A stretch of 64,000 nt of DNA from NCBI GenBank assembly GCA_027422505.1, contig JAPQWV010000012.1, forward strand, positions 20,124,001 through 20,188,000, written 5' to 3'. A program made the translations under genes and the position numbers. This DNA is from Craterostigma plantagineum. Lineage: Eukaryota; Streptophyta; Magnoliopsida; Lamiales; Linderniaceae. This document shows positions 23,446 to 33,094 of the stretch, piece by piece. Numbering within the stretch: the stretch's first letter is position 1; the number at the start of each line of letters is the position of its first letter. Below the pieces are notes generated by a model. The model searched no databases. It was not told where the DNA came from and saw only the letters and a list, made by a program, of their open reading frames with translations.

Positions 23446-24164
23446 TAGGGGTGTTCATTCGGTTATAACCGAACCGAACCGAACTTTCGGTTAACCGAAA
23501 GTTCGGTTCGAGGATTTCATAAACCGAAAACCGAACCGAAATATTTCGGTTCGGTTTCGGTTTTTACCGAATTTTTTCGGTTCGGTTCGGTTAACCGACC
23601 GAAAAACCGAATTTTAATAAAAGAAATAAAAAAATATATAAACATGATTTACATTATAAAAATATACTATCATATGTAGAATTGTATAAAAATATTTAAT
23701 TTAGCTAATTTTTTAATATTTTATTTAATATGTTAATATGATTTAAATTATAAAAAAAATATATTATCATATATATATTTGTATAATATTTTGAATAATA
23801 TTTTTCATATTTTATAACATATGGTGGATATATTATTACTATAGAACATATAATAATATATGATTATATATTTTATATAATTATATATATGTATAGAAAA
23901 ATAAAAAGTAATAATAAATCCGGTTTTTCGGTTCGGTTCGGTTTACCGAGGTAGTAAACCGAAACCGAACCGAATTTTATTCGGTTATCAAAATGAAAAC
24001 CGAATACCGAACCGAAAAATTTTGGTTCGGTATTCGGTTCGAACCGAAACCGTCAAAATGAAAACCGAATACCGAACCGAAAAATTTTGGTTCGGTATTC
24101 GGTTCGAACCGAAACTTCGGTTTCGGTTCGGTTCGGTCGGTTAACCGACATTTGAACACCCCTA
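23446..24164. mobile_element. hAT-type MITE with CGGTTCGG-rich ends
   Basis: A 719-bp element with terminal inverted repeats TAGGGGTGTTCA on both sides and a 7-bp direct repeat ATAAAAC flanking it (23439-23445 and 24165-24171). The ends are filled with short palindromic CGGTTCGG/CCGAACCG motifs; the middle is AT-rich. No transposase. TIR form and target size fit the hAT superfamily, which normally makes 8-bp duplications; here one base is lost or changed. Confidence 0.8.
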
Positions 24165-24171
24165 ATAAAAC

Positions 24172-24693
24172 GGGTTTGGCGAGTTAGACCCGTAAGACTC
24201 GGTTATTAATTTTTTTTATTTCTAAGCTTTAAGTTTATTTATTATATAATTTATATAATATAAAGATATTGGTAAACTATATTTATATAATGTATATATC
24301 TATTTATAACTTTTTTTCCATGTAATCATATATTTTATTAAATATATGTTTCTATATATTAAATAATTCTTATAATCTTTATATATAAAAATTAATGCGG
24401 GTTTTTTGTTGGGGTTGGCCAAACTCGGAACCCGCCCCAAACCTGGCCGGGTTGAGTAATTTGAGACTAGGGACGCGCCCCCAAACCTGGCCGGGTTGAG
24501 TCATTTGAGACTCGGGACCCGCCCGTTATCCGAATAATAAAAAAATACCCGACCCATTAGGGTAGGGTTTGGCAGGTCCGGATCTGGAATCGCCCCATGT
24601 CATCCCTAATGCGGAGTGGCTTTTATTTTTGGACTTATACTTGCATATTTCTAGCAAATTATATATAAATCTACTGTCAACATGGGTGGTAGT
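24172..24693. other. GC-rich repeat remnant
   Basis: Contains two direct copies of an ACCTGGCCGGGTTGAG block (about 24443-24475 and 24484-24515) around AT-rich DNA. With 23320-23445 it seems to be the host element of the hAT MITE. Ends were not resolved. Confidence 0.45.
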
Positions 24694-25161
24694 TAGAGCT
24701 GTCAATGGGCTGGCCCAGGGTGGGCTGGTCCGCCGCCCGCCAAAGCCCGCTGTTTGGCGGGGCAGGGCGGGCTGGCCCGCCATGCGGCGGGCCTTCAAAA
24801 CTGAAGCCCAGCCCGCCCGCCATGATTTTTTTTTTTAAATTTTTTTATTTAAACTTTTTAATTAATTAAGAATAATTTATATAATTATGATATTTATATA
24901 TACATTAATTATGTATTAATTAATAAATGCATCATTAATATTATAAATATGATATTTAAATATACATTAATTATGTATTAATTAATAAATGCATCATTAT
25001 AAATAAACCATTAATTAATTCCTCTACTTAAATAAATATATATTTAATTTATAAATAAATTAATTAAAATATATGGCAGATCGGCCCGGTTAGGCCCGCC
25101 AGAAAAATCCTAGTCAGCCCGCCCCATAGGCAGGGCGGCGCGGACCATTTTGACACCTCTA
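24694..25161. mobile_element. hAT-type MITE with exact 8-bp target duplication
   Basis: A 468-bp element with TIRs TAGAGCTGTCAA / TAGAGGTGTCAA flanked by the exact 8-bp duplication GTGGTAGT (24686-24693 and 25162-25169). The subterminal parts are GC-rich (GGCGGGCTGGCCCGCC); the core is AT-rich with a repeated AATTAATAAATGCATCATTA. No coding sequence; the open frame over its left end is a repeat artefact. Confidence 0.88.
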
Positions 25162-25276
25162 GTGGTAGTAAATGAATCGATTTTTTCTATGTTCGACTTC
25201 ATAATTGGCCTAAATTTTACGTGCTTTTTATTTAAATTAAAACATTGCATCTCAAGCTTTGAAAGAATTTTCAAAT

Positions 25277-25705
25277 GGGGTTTTTACACATAAGTACCTA
25301 TTTGGAAAAAAATTTGTAATTTAGTACCCAATCAGGATTTTTTTATATGTAGGTACCTAACAGAATAAAGTTTTTGCACATAGGTACCCGATCCCCGAAA
25401 GTACACCAAACAACATATTTGGGTACCCTATCTCAACACATTTGGGTACCCTATATAACAGAAAATGGTACGACGTATGTTATATTTAGGTACGCCCTGT
25501 GTAACACACAGGCATGCCCGTAGGTACGACGTATCCTATATTTAGGTACCCTATATAAACGTGTTATAGTACGCAATATACACACAGGAAGGTACGATAT
25601 GACTGAAGAACTGGTAAAATTAAACTGGGTACCTATCTGTAAAATTTTCTGACATGGGTAGTTATGTGTAAAAATTTTATTCAATTGGGTATTTTTTTAT
25701 AGATT
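25277..25705 (+). repeat. GTACC foldback repeat, copy 2
   Basis: Begins TTTTTACACATAAGTACC and ends near GGTAGTTATGTGTAAAAATT, an imperfect inverted pair. Between lie many GGTACC/GGTACG motifs. It is very similar along its whole length to 36390-36835 (same orientation) and more distantly to 15140-15500 and 56860-57310. Confidence 0.75.
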
Positions 25706-25874
25706 GCCGTTTTCAAATTATCAAATACGTTAATGAGCTGTCTGATATATATAATATATGTCCTAAATTACCGAGATTAATATCAATGACGTAAAAAATA
25801 GCCGAAAGCAAAGGTGAAATGAGATTTATAGCCAAAAGGGTTTAAGAGATCTTCTCAATATCTATCTTTACGCC

Positions 25875-28120
25875 ATGAGAAGAGCTTCATCAAAATTCCT
25901 CTCTCGCCTTCAAAACCCACACCCCAAAACCCTAATTTCCCTCGCAGGCAAAGACTTCTCCACCACCACCACCACCGCCACCTACGATCACAGCCACCCA
26001 CTCACTAGCCCTTCGAAGACCCACCTCAAACCTCGCTCCAACCTTTTCAACACCACCGGCCCATTTCAGAGCTTCAACACCCTCGCCGACCCAATTGCCG
26101 AACATGCGCCTCAGATGTCGTCAAGGCAGAGAAAATTCAAGCAGAAATCGGACCTTGAAGAGGCGTTCGAATCGGCCGGTACGATCGAGGAGATGCTGCT
26201 GAGGTTTAAGGAAATGGAGCCTCGTTTCGAGGAGAAGGATTTGGGCATGGCGTGCTTGAAGATTGGTCTAAAGCTAGATAGAGAAGGTAAGGACCCTCAG
26301 CAGACTCTATCCTTCGCCCAAAGGGCTTTGAAAAGCTTCGAGGATAACGACGGCGGTGGTGATGGTAGGTTTTCTCTGCCTATTGCGATGAGTTTGCAGC
26401 TGTTAGGTTCTTGCTGTTTTGGACTGAAAAGGTTCAGTGAGAGCTTGGCTTATCTCAATAGGGCTAATAGGCTGTTGAGTAAGTTGCAAGGCGAGGGTAG
26501 CTACGGCGATGAGCAATTGTTGCCTATTTTGCACGCCGTACACTCTGAGCTCTTCAATGTTAAGACGGGTATGGGTAGGAGAGAGGAAGGTCTTGAACAT
26601 CTTAGGAAGGCTTTGGACATTAAGGAAAGGACTTTGGAGGAAGGTAGTAAAGAGCTTGGTAAGGCGTATAGGGACATGGCAGAGGCGTATTATGCTGCCT
26701 TGAACTTTAAAGAAGCGTTGCCGTTTTGTTTGAAGGCTTTGGATATTCACATGGAGGAGTTGGGGCCTAACTCTGTCGAGGTTGCTTATGATAGGAGGCT
26801 TTTAGGGCTCGTCTACAGCGGGTTAGAAGATCATGGCGATGCTTTGGAGCAGAATCAGCTGTCGCAGAAGGTTTTGAAGAAATGGGGCCGTAATTCTGAT
26901 TTGCTTCGTGCTGAGATGGAATCGGCCAACATGCAGCTTGCTTTGGGAAGGTTCGAAGAAGCTATCAGTACATTGAAGGGCGTTGTGCTGCAAACAGACA
27001 AAGACAGCGAGGATCGAGCCATCATCTTTACTTCCATGGCGAAAGCTCTGTACCACTTAGATAAGTTAGACGATGCCAAGAAGTGTTTGGACATGGCAGT
27101 TTCGATTCTTGACAAGAAAGAGTCGAGCTCAGCCGTGGTTGTGTCTGAAGCACTGACCGACGTTGCAATGCAGTACGAGGCGATGAACGAATTGGAAACT
27201 GCTATATTGTTGCTGAAGAGAACTCTCATTATGCTGGAAAGATTGCCTCAAGAACAGCACTCTGTGGGAACTGTTACGGCGAGGATAGGTTGGCTGCTCC
27301 TTTTGACTGGGAAACTGGAAGAAGCCATCCCATTTTTGGAAGAAGCTGTGGAGAGGTTGAAAGAGAGCTTCGGGCCAAAACATTATGGAGTTGGCTATGT
27401 ATATAATAACATGGGGGCAGCTTATTTGGAGCTAGAGAGACCTCAATCGGCTGCTCAGGTTTTTGCTATGGCAAAAGATATCTTGGAAGTCTCCCTTGGT
27501 CCTAATCACGTGGATACAATCGAAACGTTTCAGAATCTTGCAAGAGCATATGCAGCTATGGGAAGGTAAAATCTCCATCAGTTCTACCTGATATTTAAAA
27601 AAAGTGTCTCCGTTCTTGGATGGAATCCTCAGTGAGCAAATATCAATGCGCATCATGAATTATACGCATTTCTTGGCTATAATTATTACATCCCACTCAA
27701 TTCTTTGAGATTGATAAGCGTCAAAACCTAGGTTAGAGTATGACTGTGTCAATTGATTGAAAACAGTCAAATGTAGATGCATTGGCAACTTGGCTTTCAC
27801 AAATTTGCAGCTATCCACTAGCAATCACCTTTCAAGAGAAAGTAGTCGAAGCATGGGAAGGCCACGGATCGAGTGCTGAAGACGAGCTCAAGGAAGCCAT
27901 CCGCGTGCTCAAGGAACTGAAGCTAAGTGCTAGCATTCAAGTCCGTGACACGCTCATGGAAGCCATGCCTTCGCCCGAGGAACCTGAAGCTTTTCCAGCC
28001 GATGAACTGCTAGATGGAATATCATCCATGGCGAGCTCACAGCACCTAAATTCTGAGAGGGTTGGAAAAACCATAGCCCCAAGGAGGCAAGCTTTGTTGA
28101 TGCCTAAGGTCAAAAACTAA
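25875..28120 (+). CDS. Kinesin-light-chain-like TPR protein with putative organelle presequence
   Basis: Two exons, 25875-27565 and 27811-28120, joined at GGAAG|gtaaaa and ttgcag|CTATCC, give one frame of 666 residues. The body, from about residue 100 to 600, consists of tetratricopeptide repeats of the kinesin-light-chain type, for example AYRDMAEAYYAALNFKEALP and GYVYNNMGAAYLELERPQSA, used for protein binding. The first 35 residues (MRRASSKFLSRLQNPHPKT and on) are rich in Arg, Ser and Thr without acidic residues, like a mitochondrial or plastid transit peptide, which the microtubule-associated KLCR proteins lack. The closest Arabidopsis relative I recall is AT2G31240. Exon 2 encodes the acidic C-terminal tail. 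No defect was seen. Partner and location are unknown. Confidence 0.85.
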
Positions 28121-28682
28121 GGATCCCTTGGGTTTCAGATTCTTGTATGTGATTGTGAGGTTTGTTCGATTAGGTTTCTCTCGGCCTACATGTGAGGTAA
28201 TGAGATCAGTTGTTTTGATTATAGACAATAACTTATATACGTGCGGGAATTGCTCTTGAATGTTCTTTAAATCAGAAGTTTCTAGATTCTGCAATAAGGA
28301 AGATATAGTAGTTGTCTATCGATTCTACGGGGGAACATACTTGACACGAAAATGGATTTTTTTATCTTGCTGTTTTTCCTAATTCTTGAAGAGTACTTTC
28401 ATACATGGGCATGAGTTGTGATTGAACAACATATACCTGTAAGAACTTGGACAAGCATTTAATAAGCATGTGCTGGGCTTCTCAATATGGTTAATGGTTT
28501 TCTTCAGATCACTTGTAAGTTGTAAGAACTCCCAAGGTTGTACCTTTTCTCCCGTTTTATTGTAAGATTCTCGGTAACTCTTCAGATTCTAACATTGTCT
28601 GTCTATTTCGACATGCAGAGAAAAGGCGACTAGAACGCCAAAAACGACAAATTCAAAACGACCAAAACAAAAAGTAAATCGT
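28121..28682. other. Intergenic DNA between convergent TPR and ATL genes
   Basis: Probably the 3' untranslated regions of both neighbours. T-rich, with no recognisable element. Confidence 0.4.
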
Positions 28683-29504
28683 TCACTCATACACAATGGG
28701 ACGAACAGCATTTCTTGATCCCCCGCCTTGTCTGAACGAAGACAACATTCTTCTGCTTCTACTTATACGATCTACCATAGAATCCATCGAAAACGACCTT
28801 CTTATTATGGGCTCATCGATATCTTTCTCATCAATCCGTTCTTCTCCAACGATCATCGATAAACGTCGACTGTGCTTCTCCAACCTTTCTTGATTTCCAC
28901 CCATTATTCCCACTTCGCCCCTCATCTCAATCACGACGAAATCCCGAGGAGAAGAGCTCGGAGCGACATAATCCTCTGGGCAGCTCCTCCTGCCCGAGAC
29001 CGCCGCCGACCTGCAAATCGGGCAGTTTGAGCTGTTCAGAAGCCACACGTCTATGCAGTCCAAGTGAAAGGCGTGCCCGCACTTGGGCAGATATCTCAGG
29101 ACATCATAGGCGTGGAACTCGTTTAGGCAAACGATGCATTCGTTGCTTTCTTCTTCTTCGTTCTTTTTTCTACTGCTTCTGTATCGGAACGTGGGGAGTT
29201 GGCGAATTAGTTGGTCGTCGAGTCCTTGGCTTTGCCTCGAAGGAGAGTTGAAATAAGACGGCGATGAAGATGGTGTGAGGGTTTCGTTGTGGTTGTTGCT
29301 TGTGTGCTGTCTGAAGTATAAAATGTGTCTGAAGCAGCACTTATTGGTGATGAAGATGTAGTAGCTGATTAGTATGAAAGCTATGGCTGAGATTCCTAGC
29401 AAAGCTATGGCCACCATTGGGAAGCCATTGTTGTTGTTGCTTGATGAAGAAGAAGGTGGTGATTGAGGTGGGACTGTCAAGTTGTGTAGTAGAAGTGTGC
29501 CCAT
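28683..29504 (-). CDS. ATL-type RING-H2 E3 ubiquitin ligase
   Basis: Intronless, 273 residues, as typical for the ATL family of membrane-anchored plant ubiquitin ligases. A polar N-terminus is followed by one transmembrane segment (about residues 28-53), the GLD motif at 94-96, and a RING-H2 domain with zinc ligands Cys123, Cys126, Cys142, His144, His147, Cys150, Cys161 and Cys164, including the proline before the third cysteine and the conserved tryptophan of DVWLL. The C-terminal third is basic and serine-rich with repeated SRR/RRSFSMDS motifs that could be phosphorylated. All eight ligands are present, so activity is expected; targets are unknown. The start codon is six bases downstream of a GA microsatellite in the leader. 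Confidence 0.93.
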   Translation of the reverse strand: MGTLLLHNLTVPPQSPPSSSSSNNNNGFPMVAIALLGISAIAFILISYYIFITNKCCFRHILYFRQHTSNNHNETLTPSSSPSYFNSPSRQSQGLDDQLIRQLPTFRYRSSRKKNEEEESNECIVCLNEFHAYDVLRYLPKCGHAFHLDCIDVWLLNSSNCPICRSAAVSGRRSCPEDYVAPSSSPRDFVVIEMRGEVGIMGGNQERLEKHSRRLSMIVGEERIDEKDIDEPIIRRSFSMDSMVDRISRSRRMLSSFRQGGGSRNAVRPIVYE

Positions 29505-29507
29505 TTA

Positions 29508-29510
<3 letters not shown>

Positions 29511-29552
<42 letters not shown>
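29511..29552 (-). repeat. GA microsatellite directly before the ATL start codon
   Basis: About 21 GA units on the coding strand of the ATL gene, ending six bases before its ATG. It lies in the 5' leader or core promoter, where GAGA-type tracts are known to affect expression in plants; effect here is inferred only. Confidence 0.9.
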
Positions 29553-29555
<3 letters not shown>

Positions 29556-30688
29556 TGTGTTAATGGTGAAATATGATGATGCTTGGAAAGGAAATGATGG
29601 TCATGATGATGATTAAGGTGCAAATGATGTAAGACGACGACTTAATAGACAAGAAAGAGAGACAAAATGAAAATCATGACTATTAATAAAGGAGTTTCAT
29701 GTCCTAAGATTATGTCAAGACTGTAGTGCGCGTGGACTTGGGACAGTACACAGACTAAAATGATTAGTTTCGACAAAGCGGAGATTAGTCCTGGCCTGGC
29801 AGAAAAAAAAAAAGAAAAGGAGACTATTTTAGTATTTGTGGGCTTGGAACAACAAAGAAAAAATCAATAAAGATAATTAGTTTCCGATAGACAGAAGAAT
29901 GGAGATTATCGTTGTATGTGTGGACTTCGACTTAGATTGAATTTAGAGTGTGGTATAATAATTGACCTTTAAAAAATGGAGTTTCATGAGGAAGTCAACG
30001 GTCAAATTCTTTGGAAAAGATGTGTTAAATAGTTGTTGTACCATAATGCTATGGGATGGTGGGACATAAACATGGGATTTGGAGAAAAGTGAGGTTGAGT
30101 TGACTTTGTTACAACGTGGGGAGTTAGGCAAAAAAGATTTTGAATAAGATTCTTTTCTTTACATGAAATTAGTTGTATATGGTTATATGTCAGGTTTTAC
30201 CCGGCAGAAAGTCAACTCTTCTGATTATGCATGCAGTATATATTTTTACCCGTAAAAAAAAAAAATAAAAAGATATAATTTTTACCCGTACAAAATTATA
30301 TTTTCCATTCAATTGTATGGACCACATATGAGCGCCACTGGCCCACTATGCAGCATATTATTTGTTTATTATAACTGCCAACAGTAAGATTTATTATTAA
30401 TAATATATTTTGCTATTTTGTTTTGATAGATTATGCCTATTCTTCAAATTCTCTATAGTGGTGATGTAATCGAGAATTTGCAGGTGGAATTGTAGAGTTG
30501 GAATTTTGCTTCACTAACCGTGACCAGATTGGTTCTTCCATGTTTAGAATCTTATATATATACAGCAAATTGTAGTTTGCTTCTGCTTGCTACACGTGTT
30601 CACAAATAAAAATAAAAAAATAATGGAAAAACCGCACACTGATAAAGTTGGAAACACTTTATTTTCTCGTTAAATCATTTAACTAATA
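29553..30688. other. Upstream region of the ATL gene
   Basis: AT-rich and without a recognisable gene or element. The part next to 29553 is presumably the ATL promoter. Confidence 0.4.
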
Positions 30689-30931
30689 CTACATCCGTCC
30701 CAAACGGTTATGGACATTTGGGGTATGACACGGTTTTTAAGAAATTGAATATTTTAATAATATAGTACAATTAAAAGGTGAAAAAGGGTATATTTTGACA
30801 CGTCTTTTAAGAATAATTAATCGTATTATATTGATTGTTTGTGGTAGTTTTTTGCTATAAAAGGAAATGTCCAAAACGGTTTGGGACGCCCGATATAGTA
30901 AAATGTCCAAAACGGTTTGGGACGGAGGGAG
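30689..30931. mobile_element. Stowaway-like MITE
   Basis: A 243-bp element with TIRs CTACATCCGTCCCAAACGGT / CTCCCTCCGTCCCAAACCGT flanked by TA on each side (30687-30688, 30932-30933). The CTCCCTCCGTCCC end is the signature of plant Stowaway-type (Tc1/mariner) MITEs. An internal copy of the right end (about 30868-30890) suggests a small internal duplication. Confidence 0.88.
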
Positions 30932-31018
30932 TACTATTATTGTTATATAAGAATGTTATATTAACTAAACATATTTTACAACTGCGAGCAGGGGCATCAA
31001 ACTAGTTATATATGTAGA

Positions 31019-31385
31019 GATTTGCTATGGCGTCCATCTACCGTGAGCAACCACCGTGAGCACCATTGACAAATTCTTCATTTTTTCTGTTTTTCGATTC
31101 CCAACGTCGCCAACACCTCCGTAGACCCTATCATATCCATTATTAACCTTAATCGCCCTCTCCAACACGTTAATATTTAAGAAAATTCATTATTTATTAT
31201 TCATATGTGGACGACGTACCGAGATGATGATTTCTTTAAAAATTAACGTGTTGGAGAGGGCGATTAAGGTTAATAATGGATATGAGAGGGTCTACGGAGG
31301 TGTTGGCGACGTTGGGAATCGAAAAAGCAGAAATAATGAAGAGATTTGTCTATGGTGCTCATGGTAGGTGGGCGCCAAAGCAAAT
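31019..31385. mobile_element. Long-arm hairpin (foldback) element, copy 1
   Basis: The 94-bp blocks 31094-31187 and 31231-31324 are reverse complements with only a few mismatches (core CAACGTCGCCAACACCTCCG), and the outer parts GATTTGCTATGGCG...CGCCAAAGCAAATA are weaker inverted copies, so nearly the whole 367 bp folds into one hairpin around 31209. It has no coding capacity. A diverged copy lies at 43645-44940. The superfamily is undetermined because no clear target duplication was found. Confidence 0.8.
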
Positions 31386-31732
31386 ATGTATATATAGGTA
31401 TGTATATGTGTGTGGTAAATGTAGGTGCTTGTAACGTGTTTCGATTTCAATATGGTTTCAGACGAGGTCAACTAACCGATTTTCGTTTGCATTTTTTTTT
31501 AATTCCAACTATGTTTGTAATATGTGTGTAATATATGCGACAAGCGACCAACCCAGTGTTCGTTAAACCCCAATAGTTATTCCCTTGGACGAGATTTTTT
31601 TCCTTGAAAAGAAGACGTGATGTAATATTAGTTAAATTGTGTTTACTTTGATTCCGCGCCACTGATAAGTTCATAGTAATGTCTAAGCAAAAAAGGTGTT
31701 AATTTCCTATAAAAACATCATATTGTGGTGTG
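31386..31732. other. Unassigned AT-rich DNA
   Basis: Nothing recognisable was seen. Confidence 0.4.
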
Positions 31733-31925
31733 GTTAGGGGTGGGCAACTGGGTTTGGGTTTCGGGTACCCGACCCGACCCGATCGGGGTTTCTACACCCG
31801 AGTGTATGCAAAATCGGGTATCAATCGGGTACCCGATACCGGACTGCTTTGAAGGGTTCGGGTTTCGGGTAGCTTTGAGATACCCGTTTTACCCGATTGG
31901 GTACCCGACTTCTTCGGCCCAAATA
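31733..31925. repeat. GGGTACCCG-rich repeat end
   Basis: Begins TAGGGGTGGGCAACTGGG, a hAT-like terminal form, and is packed with GGGTACCCG/TCGGGTATC motifs. A matching right terminus was not found, so it is probably a truncated copy. Confidence 0.5.
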
Positions 31926-31990
31926 AAAAATACTGGATTTAATATTCGGCCAAAAAGGAAAAGAAAGCGTTATTAAGATAAAAAGTTCAA

Positions 31991-32512
31991 CTAGGAATGC
32001 AACCGAATCGAATCGAGTCGAATATCACAATATTCTATTCGTATTCGGATAACAATAGAATACGAATATGTATATTCGAATATTTAATCAAATAATAAAA
32101 TTGGTTCTTAGTTGAATTCGAATATTTCTCGAATATTCGAATCAAATATCAAATATATGTATTGAAAGAAATACTTTATTTCCTATTTAATAAAATTTAA
32201 ACAATATTATTATTAATAAATTATATTTAAGCGCATATTGAATTACTATTATAATATATTATATTAGATGTTTTTTTGAATTATCATATATTATATTTAA
32301 ATATATTGAATTATAGTATATTTTATACTAAATTATTCGAATCGAATTATTTGATAAATATTCGAATCGAATATTGGGATATTTTATTCATATTCGGATA
32401 TCATTCGAAACACAAAAGTATTTTTATTCGTATTTGAAATATTCGTTTCGAATATTAGAATTTCGAATCGAATCGCGAATCGAAAAAATAAATTCGATTC
32501 ATTTGCAACTCA
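31991..32512. mobile_element. hAT-like MITE rich in ATTCGAAT motifs
   Basis: The left end TAGGAATGCAACCGAATCG and the right end CGATTCATTTGCAACTCA are imperfect inverted repeats, and the interior carries many GAATATTCG/CGAATCGAAT palindromes around an AT-rich core. Flanking bases (agttcaac, gatccaac) match only partly as a target duplication. Confidence 0.6.
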
Positions 32513-33094
32513 GATCCAACCCAATACAAAAGTAAAAATAAAAAAATAAAATAAAATCTTGAAGAAAGCTCACAGTCGCAGGCTCGCAGCTCACCACTCC
32601 ACCAGTACACACAAACTTACCACACGTCTCGTCCTCTCAGCTCACCGGCCGCCGTCAGGTCAGCCATCAATCAACTGACCACAACCTCGTCGGCAGCCAT
32701 ACGTCCCTTAGCCACCACAACTCTTCCTAAAAGGTATAAATTCTTATGCACCCTAATTTTCTATTTTTGTTAATTTCTTTCAATTTTGGGGTTCAAAAGA
32801 TGATTTTTAGGATTTATTAACCTTCTATACATGTCTAAATCCACGGTGACCAATTTTGGGTGTTGATTTGGTTTCGAATTTTAACATGTATTTTATACTT
32901 GAAATTAGGATCGAATTTCAACATGTATTGGATGACACTCTTCGTGACTATCTTTTTAACACCGAGAAAAAAAAAACAAGGGCAAATTAAACCATCAGTG
33001 TTCTAACATTCAAATATTCATCAAATAAACACATGCTTATACCAACTTACTTTCGTAGAATAAAACAGAGAAGTACGATGAATCGAACAAAGAC
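32513..33094. other. 3' flank of the RabGGTase alpha gene
   Basis: Contains a C-rich stretch at about 32575-32735 of unknown origin followed by T-rich DNA. It may include the 3' untranslated region, or a further terminal exon, of the gene on the minus strand. Confidence 0.4.
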
